Source of the DNA: Plecoglossus altivelis
Lineage: Eukaryota; Chordata; Actinopteri; Osmeriformes; Plecoglossidae
Direction of reading: 5' to 3'
NCBI GenBank assembly: GCA_036571765.1
Contig: BROE01000012.1
Span: 9,101,969-9,165,968, forward strand
Length of the DNA: 64,000 bases
Shown here piece by piece: positions 13,445 through 25,900 of the stretch. A model generated the notes under the pieces. That model saw nothing but the letters and a program-made list of their open reading frames with translations. It was not told the DNA's origin and made no database searches. The translations under genes and the position numbers were made by a program. The stretch's first letter is position 1. Each line of letters opens with the position of its first letter.

Positions 13445-14969
13445 CGACTCTGAGCTAAAAAAAAGGTTTGCACTTGCCTTTCAATCTGTTCTCAGGTCCG
13501 AATGAGGGATGCTGCTCTGCTAATGTGTTATATAATACGGCAATTAGCTTCCTCAAACACCCCCTGTGTATGCATGTGCGTGTGAGGGAGGGAGAGCCCC
13601 CAACTACTGGAGGAGCAGCCGTCGGGATGAGACTGAATTCCAAAAATGATCTAATTAACATTCTACAATTACATATTCCTAGACTCACTGATTTAAGGAA
13701 GTCAAAGATGACAAAGAAATTCCGGAACATCCTACAAATACAGTTCTTGTTCCTTCTCTTGCTCCTGAGGCTGGTGATGGTTTGATCAGATTTCTGGAGG
13801 AAAGGAGCAAATACAAAGTGGACTACAGGTTTTGAATTTGTTGTACATGAAAGTATTGTTTTGCATGTACATCTGGTATCAGTCCCCTTAAAGACTTCTT
13901 TAGGCCCACATTCACACGCTCCTCTGAAGTAACAGCAGAACTCTGTAGACCCTACAGAACACTATTGGTTGAAAATATACTCAAGAATATTCACTTGTTG
14001 GAATGGATGGAACCAAAACCATGTATTTCATGTGACTGGCAGAGGACTCTCCCCCTGAGAGAACCATTGGAAACATAGGTTCTGCTACTAGTTAGCAGCA
14101 TTCTTTCAACTGTGCTCCTCCTCCACTTCTTTCATGTCTAACTTTCACTGGTTTTCCTCCTCAAAGGCTGACTACTTGATTTCACTAATAAACAAACCCT
14201 CAGCATTCACTGAATCCTTCTCCCAATAACTCCATCCTTCCTTCCCCCCATTCCTCCCTCTCTTTCTGCAGTCTGTGCCCTTTATGTAACACGCACGCTT
14301 TGCCATAAAGAGAGACAGCAAGCAAGAAAGAGTGACATAGAGAGAGAAAGGAAAAAAAGAGAGTACAAAACCAGGCAGCACTAAGCGATCACAGTGCACC
14401 AGCAGAGATTTGACCCATATAGCCCACTGCTTGTTTAATCAGCCTGCTGACAAAGCAAGAGAGCCAGGATAAAAGAGAGAGGAGAGATAGAGAGAAAAAT
14501 GTAAAGATTTCAAAGTATCATCTTCCTTTGTTAGGGAAGGTGTTGGCAAACAGGGTCTTTAAACGGTTCGCAAACGTCTTGTAACAATAGTTTAGCGACA
14601 CAAAATGTTTGCAAACTGTTTTCATGAATCCATAAACACATCAAGTAGGAGGACCAAAACAGAGGAAGTGAGTACTGGCAGGCTAGGAAGCTGCATGGGG
14701 GTCTACAGCAGGGGCAGCTGATGCCAACAGGGAAGGCTGGATGCTAAGCTGGATAGTGTATGCTGGATGCATATACTGTATTCATTCAACTGAAATCATA
14801 TTCATGAAGTCATTTGATAGACCTTTATGGCTTAGTTCAAGAAAATGCTACCGCAAGTCTACCAAACTTAGTATAACAGCTGGTGACACACTGCGTTTGA
14901 GAATCAGATATGCAATGATGTGTCACAATACTCTGGGTGACCATAGAGACAGAAACGCCACCAAGCTAT

Positions 14970-17307
14970 GTCAGTCATTTATTTGTTGGCAAACAACTTT
15001 CACTGTTACAACAAATATTAGTTATGAGATCATTCAACTTGGAACCCATACAAAAAGAATAAATAATAATTCAGAATAATTGTAGTAATAATAGTAATCA
15101 TAATCATGATCATAATAATTAATAAAAAAATTATCACCTGTCAGTGCGGTTTCATTCTCTCTCTATATTACTTTCTACCAAGTCTTTCTCTATCTCTCAT
15201 AGTTTTTCTAACCCTCCAAAAACAGATAAATAAATTATTTCTCTCTGGGTGAGGGGGGGGGAGTGGTTGATAGGAATACACACCAGTCTCTCAAGGATAT
15301 CTTCCCCTGAAAGAAGTAAACATTGGCTTCTCACATTGATCTGGCTTGAGTTCAGTCGTATCTACATCCACACTGGTGTTACCGTGGCATTGTCCATATG
15401 TGGGTGGGGGCGGGAATATTTGGATCATATTTCCTTTAAAACGTGGAAGTATTTTAGGATTGTGTTTCTCTGCATCTGTGCTCTGTACCAGCAGGTTTGG
15501 CGCAGGGCCTTGATGATCCTGCAGATTATAGTCCCTCGTCAGAACGGACCCTGACAATGGGGGGGTTATGCTGCCAAATGTAAGGAAAATGCTCAACAGC
15601 TTCTCGTTGTTCAACGGACTTCCTGTCTTTGCCAGCAGATGTGTCACGTGACAGGATGTATTATGTTCAACCTCCAATCGGCCCTCCACTTGCGTAGTGG
15701 GGAAAAAAATCGACCCTTCTATTTTGACATCCAAAAGCAGAATCCTAGCCATGACTTTGCCAAACAGTAGTATCATTTAACCTCGTTGAAATCTACAAAG
15801 TGGTAAAAAATATATATATAGTTACACTTGGTTTTCAAAATATAGGTGATAGTAATGTTGCTATAGCAACATCCTATAACAACCAGAATGAAGTGTGTGT
15901 GTCTGTGTGCGGTGTTGCTCTGTTTTTGCTGAAAGTCTAAAAAGACAAGTTGTTTTTTTACTGGTGCACCAGCAGACTAGATATGATTAACCCAGTGAAC
16001 TGAACTAATCCATATGACTTTTACCAGTACAGTTCCATAAAAACCAAAAAAAAACAAAGACTCAAACGCATAGTCAGCCATACGCTCGTATCTGTAATCT
16101 GTACAATACATAGAAAGTGTGTGATGACTATGATCCTCCATGAACACACCTTGGTTACAGAAGATAAAAAGAACCCCCAAATGAGAAGAATCCAAACGTT
16201 TCTTTTTGATCCACAGTCTTCGAGTCTGTTTCAGCGTAACAGAGGGAGAAGAGTCGCTACGAGTCTTGGGAGTGGTACTGAAGCCCAGATGATGTAGCTG
16301 TATTTACAGTTCTTCCCAGCAGACACAAAGAGAGGGCCTACGCTCGTCTAATCATCCCCGTTTCAGAAGAGTGTGCAGGGGGGGTGAGAATCTATGATAC
16401 ATATACCCCACTTGATTGGCAGGTAGTAGGATCGGCCGGTTCATTTAAGGAAGTCTTGGGTGCACGAGGGACGCTACTTCCTGTTTGGCCCCTCTGGAAA
16501 GGAAGGACGCATCCCCGTTGAAGTCTTTCAAAGTGAAGCGCAGAGAGCACCATGGCCCAGAGGTTTGGCTGGGGCCTGTGTTCTGATGGTGGGGACTAAG
16601 CTACCATCTGCTTGAAATCCATCCTAGGGATTGCAGGATCACAGTCCACAGTTCACGAGCTTCGTAGCAAGAGGAGGACAATTGCAGAGCCCTTCTCTTT
16701 CCATCCCTGCCTGATTCCTGCCCTGTTAAGCAACACATATATATCTATATATACATATAGATATATTTAGTTCAATTTCCCTATGATATTCACAACTATG
16801 CTCCTTAGATCATTAAGTCTAGTCTGGTCCATTCACATCTACCTGACTGGAGAGCGCTCCATTCTATCCTATGATATTTCAGCATATCAAAAAGGCAAGG
16901 GCCAAGGCACTATGTAGTTAATGCCTGTATTATCATGGCACATTCTGTAGAACAGAAAACTCCAAAGCTCAACTTTTTGTTCTACTGAACAATGTCTTAA
17001 CAGTAAAGACATCTGAACTCCATTTCGAGCCCCTTGGTCCTTGCGTTTCTGAGGGCCAGTGATGTCGTTCACACCAGCGCACTTCCAGTCTACAAATCTC
17101 CTAGCTAACCCTGCCAAAGCTTCTTTTTATTCCCTTGTTCCAAAACATCCTTCACTATCCTTCAAAAGGTCATTGTTCCCTGGGACTATCTGGTGGATCA
17201 GTCATATGAGGTCATCCCAAACTGTCAGTCAACAATGAAGGACAACTATATGGGGAAGTTGAGTATGAGGGTGGGGGCGGCCGCCAGTTGGGGGTCTTCT
17301 GATTGGT
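14970..17307 (-). other. adgrl3: probable 3' UTR of adgrl3
   Basis: This follows the adgrl3 stop codon directly. It is mostly single-copy and AT-rich with few microsatellites, unlike the DNA further left. Minus-strand AATAAA signals occur at 17131-17126 (short form) and 14983-14978 (long form, followed by a GU-rich stretch). Regions such as 15060-15130 are very AU-rich, as is usual for neuronal 3' UTRs. The end point is inferred from signal placement only. A 161-codon open frame at 15776-15291 matches nothing I know and is treated as chance. Confidence 0.45.
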
Positions 17308-18227
17308 CTATAGGCTGGTGACCAAGTGGGAGGGGTCCACGGGCGGCTCCTCAGGCGACGAATCGGAATCCTCCTTGTTGGGGGGCACCATGTACCCATC
17401 GCTGCCCCCCCGGCCCATCTGGTAGTAGCTGTGGAGCTCGTGGAGGTGGTTGCGGGAGCCAAGGTTGGGCATGCTCTTGTAGTAGACGTCGTCCAGCTCG
17501 GGCGCCGTGGCGCTCTTGCACGGCTGCAGCTCCGTGGAGCCCTCGCCATCGGCGTCTGCCAGGCCGTTCACCTGGCATTGCCCGTCTGGCAGGTCCGTTA
17601 ACACCGGCATGCTGGTGTAGAGGGAGTCCCTGTGATTGGGCGAGTGGTTCTCCGTGTGCTCGTTGGTCAGCAGGGGGAAGAAGCTCTCGCTGGTCTCCTG
17701 GGGGATGCGGCGGGGGCGGGAGAAGCTGTGGGGGCCGTGGCTGTCGGGGGGCGGGGGCCTGGGGGGCAGGAGGGGGGCGTTGGACTCCTCCCTGATGATG
17801 TCAAGGACCAGGTTCTCCTCATGAGGGAACGCCGCCGGGTTGTCTAGCACCATGGGGGTGTCGTCTTGGACCCCGCCCACCCCAACGCTAACACCGCCAC
17901 CGCCGCCAACGGCGCCGCTGTTGCCCACGCCGTTTCCAACGTTGTTGTTGACCAGCTTGTTCATCAGATTGTGGTTGCGTTCGGTGGTGGAGCGCTCGTG
18001 GTTGTTCATGTAAGAGGGGATGTAGTTGGATGTCAGCTCCTTCAGAATCTTCTTCTCCAGAGTGGTTTCCTTGTGGTTACCGTGGGTACCGTAGCCGCCC
18101 CGGTCCAGGATCTGGACGCAGTCGCTCAGGTACTCACTGCTCGCCATGCTGTAGTTGTTTCCGTGGTTACCGTTGAGCGGGAGCGTGTCCATGACGCTGG
18201 AGTCCCTGGCGTTGTTCAGCATTCCCT
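17308..18227 (-). CDS. adgrl3: adgrl3 last exon: most of the cytoplasmic tail and PDZ ligand
   Basis: Starts after attcag| and reads EGMLNNARDSSVMDTLPLNG through to the stop TAG at 17310-17308. It contains the ADGRL3-type block EKKILKELTSNYIPSY, the proline segment LLPPRPPPPD, SESFFPLLTNEHTE, DSLYTSMP, DDVYYKSMPNLGSRN and YYQMGRGGSDGYMVPPNK. It ends in LVTSL, the class I PDZ ligand that in latrophilins binds SHANK scaffolds. A Gly/Val-rich stretch at about 17870-17945 has no counterpart in the mammalian tail as I know it. The exon is much more GC-rich than its surroundings. Confidence 0.96.
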
Positions 18228-19660
18228 CTGAATGACAACAACAAAGCAGAATGTTCAGCAATGTCCAGTGGCAGTGACACAGTAACATTGTGCTGCTAGG
18301 TGATGAGTACAGAAAGGTCGTGTCTGTTTGCATGGTTGTGTGGTGTTGCAGTTGGGCAGAGTGAGTAGGTTCATACTTGTGTCTCTATAGGAGGCTATGG
18401 GACAGCATGGAGGAGAGGAGAGAGAAACACAGCATGAGTATACACTGAACATACACAGATACAGGTCAACAGGAGGAACCACAGCTACCGCCAGGCGGCC
18501 ATTGTGCTTAAGAATGTTTGGGGTTTGATGGAGAGTGACTTTCATGGTTGTAGGAAGTGGCATAAAACAATCATTTCTTTTTATTTTCCTTTTTATATCC
18601 TGAGACTGTAAATTCCTTTTCCTTTATAGTGTATTTAAACATGAACGCTCTACAAATAAACATGGTATGTTCTGAGACTAGACAGAAACACGACAACAGG
18701 CACACAGAAACAGCTGAATGAAACAACAAGAAGCACAGAAAACAGAGAAAAGCTAAACATATCATAAAACCCTTCAACATTCATGTCTCCCAGGAGGTTG
18801 GCAAAAGATTTAAAGGAATCAATTACTTATACTTATTCATAACAATAAAATACTTTGTAACTGCATTTTTCTACAGTCTTAGTCTTTATACACTCCTCCA
18901 GCAAATCAGGAATGACCAATTGTTGGCTTGCGTGGGCCTCCTCACCTGGGAGCCATTACAGTACATCAAACATGCAGACGGAAGCATAATGGGTGGCGGC
19001 CATTTTAAAACCTACAAACCATGCACAGTTAAGCTCTGTAAAACACCCGCCAAAACAAGGGAACAAGAAAAAAAAACACACACAAAATAAACGTCCCTTC
19101 TTAGAATGCTCTTTAAGACACTAGAATGTTCTAGAAGCGTGAGTCACACCTTGCGTGCTGTACATGCCCACGGCAGGGTTGTTATAGACTGCAGAGTCGC
19201 CCAGAAGAGTGTTATAGGGATTGTTAGAGCCATGGGGACGAAGGAGAGCATTAGTTATAAGATGATTAGCCATGGCCCCTGGTGCAGGCAGAGACAGAGA
19301 CGGAGGGAGGGATAGAGGGAAGGAAAGAGTGAGGACATTGGGAGGGGAGGGGAGGAGTGAGGCAGCGGGAAACAGAGAGGGGGAGAGAGAGAAAGAACGA
19401 GATAGAGGGCAGGATTCAGGCAGAGGCAGAGAGAAATGGAGAGGGGGGAGAGAGAATAGAAGAGAGGGAGGGAGACAGAGAGGGGGAGTCCAGGCAGAGG
19501 GAGCGAGAGAAAGAGGGTGGCGAATAGAAAGAGATAATAAGGATGAAGAGAGTGTGTGAGAGCAAAGGGGAAGGAGAGAGAGAAGACATGTAAATCAAAC
19601 AAGCTCAGTCGTAGAATGAAAAAGCTTGACACTCATTCCTGCAGCCACTGCACAGACAGT

Positions 19661-19706
<46 letters not shown>

Positions 19707-19861
19707 CAGAGAGAGAGAGGCACAGAACAATACAATACATTTGAACATGAATACAGGGTCCCTATACAGAAAGAGCCGGACATGTTCCTTGTGCTTTTTC
19801 AGCTCCTTGGATAAACGACAGACCACATTTAGACTTTAAAAACCCTACAAGGAGAGAGGGC

Positions 19862-19924
<63 letters not shown>

Positions 19925-22900
19925 TTCGGCCATGTTGGACATCCTGCTCTACAAAAGGGAACCTGCTTCTCTTTACCATAAGCAGTATGCACATCTCTTT
20001 CTCTGGGCCCAATCTGATGCACACTCGCCAGAACGCCCACTCATCGCCCACGCCGGAACCTCAACTCTTCTGGAGGTCAACAGAATAATCCCACTGAACG
20101 CTGTTTGAAAATGTTGACTTGTTGGGCTGCAGCAACCCCCCCCCCCCCCCCCTCCCCCCTGAAACGAGCAGGTCAGCTGTGAGCTGGTTGGAAGAGAGAA
20201 CGAGCTGGGAGGATATAACGGATGGGAATAGAGCAGGGCAGCGCTGACTGCCGGCTGGGATTTGAAATGAGCTTTGGTGTCATTTGGCGGCGTGTCTTAT
20301 GGAAAGAGCACAATTGGACCACCTCTATGGGCCCATTTAAAACATCACAGAGCTGATGTCTCCCTGTAGGAGTTCGAGCTAGCTCTTAACTGCTACCATT
20401 AGAGTGTGTGGGAATGACAGATGCAGAGAGAGAGAGAGAGGTAGGGTGAGAAAGACGACGAGAGAGTTATATATAGAGAGAGAGAGACAGATAGAGAGAT
20501 ACAGACAGATAGAGACAGAAAGTGTTTGGCCTGCCCAGCTAAGTGTGTGATCACTCAGATCTCTGTCACACCCAGTGTGTGCATTAGTATCAATCTGTCA
20601 TGCTAACGGCTTATTAGTGTCGGTGACCACACCTAGATTTAGAGACTGGTGTATGTGTCTGAGTGAGTGTGTGTGCGGGCGTGCGCAGGTGGGCATGTGT
20701 CTGAGAGAGTGTGTGAGGCGGGGGTCATGGCTGCCCCCTCCACCAATAAGTCTGTGTCCTCGTTCTCCAGTATTAGAGGTGACCACACTCGTATGTTAGC
20801 TCCTCTAAATAATGACTCTACATGAGAGGGTGCGGACCGTCACACACACGCCCACACAGCGTGGACATCCTGTTAGCCATGGGGAGCAGAGTAATGCAGT
20901 CCTAATCCAATCTCACTTCTAACCTAACTCAGTTTGAGCGAGATGTCTAATCTCAGTCCTAATTCCCTGGTCTCCCTGGTGTCCAAGGGTAGATTAGAGG
21001 TCATAGGAAAGAGGAGGAATGGGTGAGGCCCTCAGTGGGCATGCTTACCTCGATTGAGCGTTGCGGAGCTGGTGATGTCACCGGCGGTGATGAAGGAGGA
21101 CTCCTGCTTCCTGACGGTGTCATTCCACATCCTCCTTATACGACTCTGGAGGAGAGGAGGGGGGGGGTGAGAAGGAGGGAGTGTGAGGAGCATGGAGGAG
21201 GGGGTGTGAGGAGCATGGAGGAGGCAGTGTGAGGAGCAGGGAGGAGGCAGAGTGAGGAGCATGGAGGAGGGAATGTGAGGAGCATGGAGGAGGGAGTGTG
21301 AGGAGCAGGGAGGAGGCAGTGTGAGGAGCAGGGAGGAGGCAGAGTGAGGAGCATGGAGGAGGGAGTGTGAGGAGCATGGAGGAGGGAGTGTGAGGAGCAG
21401 GGAGGAGGGAGTGTGAGGAGCATGGAGGAGGGAGTGTGAGGAGCAGGGAGGAGCCAGTGTGAGGAGCATAGAGGAGGGAGTGTGAGGAGCATGGAGGAGG
21501 GAGTGTGAGGAGCATGGAGGAGGGAGTGTGAGAGGCAGCAGACAAAAAGAAAAAACATGAGACAGAGTGAAAGAGGGAGTGGGAGGGTGAGAGACAGGGC
21601 GAGTGACAAGAAGTAGAGAAATAGAGATGGGAAAAAAAAGCAAAAAGAGAGAAAGACAAAAAGAGAGAGACAGCAGCGAGAGAAGTGGAGAGAAAAAGCA
21701 AACGAACAAACGGTCAGTACAGTGAGCGCCGTACTCTCCCCGGGTCTCTCATGGCGTCGTGCGGCCGCTTCGCCGGCCGGGGGTCTCACCTGGGAGTCGG
21801 CGGTGGAGTAGCGTCCGGCAGCGCACGCTGGCAAGCTCACCTGGGAGCCGGTGGAGTAGCGTCCGGGGACGCGAGACGTGGTGGCCTTGCTGGACGAGGA
21901 CATGGACGTCTCCACGCTCTTCCCGCTGCAGCAGTGTGTTCGCAGGCACTTGCCGTACTCCTTACGCACCTGTGCAGACACGCACGGGCACGCACACGCA
22001 AAACACACACCCTCGTTAGCACATCTCGTAAGGCTGAGAGAGTGACTTATGCTGATGTGACCCCCCCCTCCACACACACACACACACACACACATTAGAT
22101 GTTATCTTTTCCCTACAAGCTTAGGCCAACTGTAATGTACGATGAAACAATTCTTCCAAAACCCATTCCTATAGGGATGGATTCCATATCACTGTACATA
22201 TAACCAGATTTAGATCCCAATCAAGTCTGAACAAATAAAACCATAATTGCTTTTTAACGACATAGTTGAACATGGACCCGTGTTGCAACATGCTCTGTGT
22301 TTAAACAGCTGTGGTCAGGGTAACATGAAGCATCCTGGGAGATTGAGATGTGAGGTTTCGCCAAAGAAAATCTCCTGCTATGTTCTAGGGCTTTCTCTGG
22401 ACACCTGACCTTGTGACCAGGCACACACACACATGCACACACACACACACAAATCAGAGACTAAACAGTTTTTCCTGGGACCATGGCCACGTTAAAGTAA
22501 CAAACAATTTATTTTAGTCTGAATCCTGCTAGATTTTGCCTTCTCTTAGACTGGACCAGGGCCAGGACCAGGATCAGGACCCAGAGAGACCGTCCTGAGA
22601 CGTGTATGTTTGGGGGGGGGGTGTACCTTCTTCTGCAGGATGCAGTGGAAGATGAAGATGAACATGCCCTGTAGAGAGTTGAAGATGGTGAAGAGGTAGG
22701 CCATGATGACGGTGCTCTCGTTGATGTACATGAGGCCGAAGGCCCAGGTCAGGCCCAGCAGGCACAGCAGAGCGATGGCTCCAATCACCCACGACCTGGG
22801 GAGGGGGAGACAGATGAGGCTTCGCTGGAGGAGGAAGATGTCATGGGGGTAAGCTTGGGTCCCTGGCAATGTGGAGGTGTGTGTGTGTGTGTGAGGGGAG

Positions 22901-25900
22901 GACAGGGGGCTAAGGAAGGGTGCCTTATCGTGTTGAGGACCCATGGAGAAGAGAGGAGAGGAGAAAGGAGACGACAGTGATTTTGACCTGGCTGACCACA
23001 AACTGTTCTAAAGGAGAAGGACAACTTGTGTGCACATGTGTTTGTGTGGCTTGGCCGGTAAGTGGAGGGCATTAGAACCATTAAAAATGCCATTTCACAC
23101 TAAAGGTCACTGGTTCTGGCCTGTCACCATAGCTATGATGGCCATTAATTTGATTGGCTGACTGGGCAGTGATCAGGTGTGCTCGGGAAGCAAGGGGAAG
23201 GAGGAGGAGAGAGACTGAGAAGGGAGCAGGAAGGAGGGAGAGTTTGAGAGAGAGCAGGAAAAGGATTAAGAACAGAGAGGAAGAGATGGGGAGAGAAAGA
23301 GAGAGAAATAGAGAGAGAGAAAGAAGGGATTGATTGAATGTGACTCTGTGGCACCACTGAGGCAAGACATAACTTTCTCATAAAACCCATTTGACGACCC
23401 TCTTCAATAAAGGTTACACTCATCCCTCTCTTCTCCATCACTGCCCCTGTTCCGTACGCTGCTCCCTCCACCCATGTCTTCTATCACTTCTCTATCTCAC
23501 TTCTCCCCCCCTTCTCTCAAATAACCTTTACAGGACACACTTCTGTTGTTTTTTAAATATCACAAATCACAGGCCAGGAAAGTCTTCTTTGGGTAAAAAA
23601 TGTGCCAGTCATGTTTGGCTGAGACTAGTGTAATAGGGGGCAGCACAGTCACATGGGCGGGATCGACACACAGAAAAGACAAGCACCAATCACAATGTTG
23701 CTCTGGAAGGCAACCATTCCTATTGGAGAGTGGCCTTACCCGAGCCAATCCTCAACAAACAGTATTTATGATGGCTGAAATGAAGATACAAAGAGAAACT
23801 GAAGCAAGGCAAAGAAAAAGAAAACATGGAAAATGTGGTGATGACAAATCAATAACACTAGCATCCCGGACACGGGAGGGAAAATGGAGGAATTTACACA
23901 TCTTGCAAATTTCACAGCATTTCCTGTCTCCAGCATCTGGTTCAAACAGAACACACGTAACAACAAAGATCTTAGTGTCCTCAGCCAAATCAGTGTCCCA
24001 TCATCATAATTTATCTTTGCGTTTGATTCGTTAGCCTGAACTCCGACTGACTTCCATTCATCAACATCCATCACTATTGAACACAACGAATGGATGTCAG
24101 AAACAGTTCAAGCCAAACAGAATCCAGACTCTGGACTGCTCCCTTCCATCAAAGCCTCAGCTCGGCCATCTTGTTTCAGTTAAATGGAGCCGTTTGTTTG
24201 AACTGTAACCGTCTAGGGAGAGGGCACTGGGCTCCTCTGATTGGCTAGCGGTTACAGTAGTAATGTCCAGCTGTGATGATGTCATAGCTCTGGCGCTTAA
24301 GTGTCTGATGGTAATGAGGAGACAAAAAGGATGACAAAAGGAAGGAGCGAGAGAGAGCAAAACAAGAACGTGACCGACGCATGCTCACACGCATAACCAC
24401 ATACACACACATATCTACAAACACACACATACACACACTTACTTGATGTTGTCCAGACAGCCGGAGTCTGGTTTGAGGATGGCCGTGTGGTGAAACATCT
24501 TATAGAGGGCGATGCCTAGAAAGATCACGTTCAGCTGACACACACAGACACACAATCACACACACAATCACACACACACCTCAGATTAAACAGTAGTGGC
24601 CTTCGGGTAGAAAGATGTCACTATGAAAATACAGATTGACTGATTATTTAATGAAGTGATCAATGCTCATTGATTAGTCCACAGCACGTAAATTGACTAG
24701 GCATGCAAACATAATGATGAGTAGTCACATGTCCAATCTTCAGTTCTGAGGGTGTGTGTGTGTGTGCTGGTGTGTGCATGTGTGTGAGAGCGCTCCTGTG
24801 CGTGAGAGCATGTGTGTATCTAACGGCTCATCATGCAGTCCTTCCTCCCACTCAGTCTTACGGCAAACTGAGCAGTGATATCTCGTCTGACATTTTCTGA
24901 GGTGAACCGAGAGCTGGTTGTATACATGCTGACATTCATCTAATTGGCCCAATGTCCTAGTGCTTCCTTACTTTTCCTTACCTTTTCCCTCCCTCTCTCT
25001 CCCTCCTCTCTTTCTCTCTCTCTTTCNCTCTCTCTCACTCCCACAGTGGCTCCATCCCTCCCTCCATCGTTTTCTTGCCATCTCCACATCCTTTCCCTCT
25101 CTATTCCTGTCTCTCTATGACTAACAACGGAGCGTTCAACAACAGCAGGCGTAGGTGGCAGTCTGTGTGTGCATGTGTGTGTGTGTGTGTGTGCGTGTGT
25201 GTGTGTGGGGGGGAGGAGGAGGGGAGACCACTAACGAGGGATTGAAGAAGGACAAAAGCGGTCTTGGCCAAACAGAAAGGAAGGGAAGATTGAGAAGATA
25301 AGCTAAGCAGGTGACAGTCTTCCAGGAGGAGCGTGGCCAGTATGTGTGCTCAGCCTCCACACATGGGAACCTAATCCCTGCGATGGAGCGTCCAGGTGTC
25401 AAGGCACACCTCCACTCCCTGATGGAGCGCTCAGCCCTTCCTGCCCTCGCTCTCGCCTGCAGGTCCGCCACATGTTGTAGGGCCGTGCATTGTAGGGCCG
25501 TGTGTGTGTGTGAGTGTGTGTGTGTGTGTGTGTACGTGTGTGTGAGTATGCGCCTTACCATAATAATCAGAGTGGCAGGGCCAATGAAGCTCCAGATGAA
25601 GTACGTGTCCAAGCGCAGCCAGCACCTATGGAGAGAGAGACACGGAGCGAGGGAGGGAGAGAGATGGAACGAGGGAGAGAAATGGAACGAGGGAGGGAGA
25701 GAAAGATGGAGGAAGAGGGAGAAAGAGTGCGAGATAAAAGAGAAATAGAAAGAGAGCGAGAGAATGAGAGAAAGAGACGGAAGGGGGGGTGGAGAGATGA
25801 AGGGGAGGGATGAAGGGAGAGAGAGCATATATTAGAGGAGGTGGGAGAGGGAGGGAGAGGTGAGGATTAAAAACATGCCTGAGATACGCTGAGGGATGGA

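Larger units (their letters stand above)
900..14960. other. intergenic region between gtf2e2 and adgrl3, repeat-rich
   Basis: No open reading frame here resembles a protein I recognise. The long frames are translations of (CA)n, (CT)n or (GA)n tracts. Main content: GT/CA arrays near 1460-1515, 2330-2565, 3540-3610, 5165-5250, 5700-5810, 6760-6810, 7540-7580, 9590-9610 and 13370-13445; CT arrays near 7880-7940 and 11935-12020; purine tracts near 4155-4195, 6935-7025 and 9375-9500. Non-repetitive DNA lies between them, including candidate RFX sites and a possible old interspersed repeat reported separately. Confidence 0.6.

Noticed and set aside
15291..15776. 161-codon open frame on the minus strand downstream of the adgrl3 stop
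   Set aside because: No domain or family resemblance, no low-complexity bias towards coding, no splice or start context, and it lies in the probable 3' UTR.
17326..18231. Plus-strand open frames over the last adgrl3 exon
   Set aside because: Antisense shadows of the GC-rich tail exon, which is itself unambiguous.
21181..21525. Possible CRISPR-like array
   Set aside because: Units are directly abutting with no unique spacers, in a vertebrate intron; an ordinary minisatellite.
21032..22095. Minus-strand frames of up to 319 codons across the 23-bp minisatellite
   Set aside because: They read through an exon, its intron and the tandem repeat (SSMLLTLPPPC-type repeats). The real exons within are called separately.
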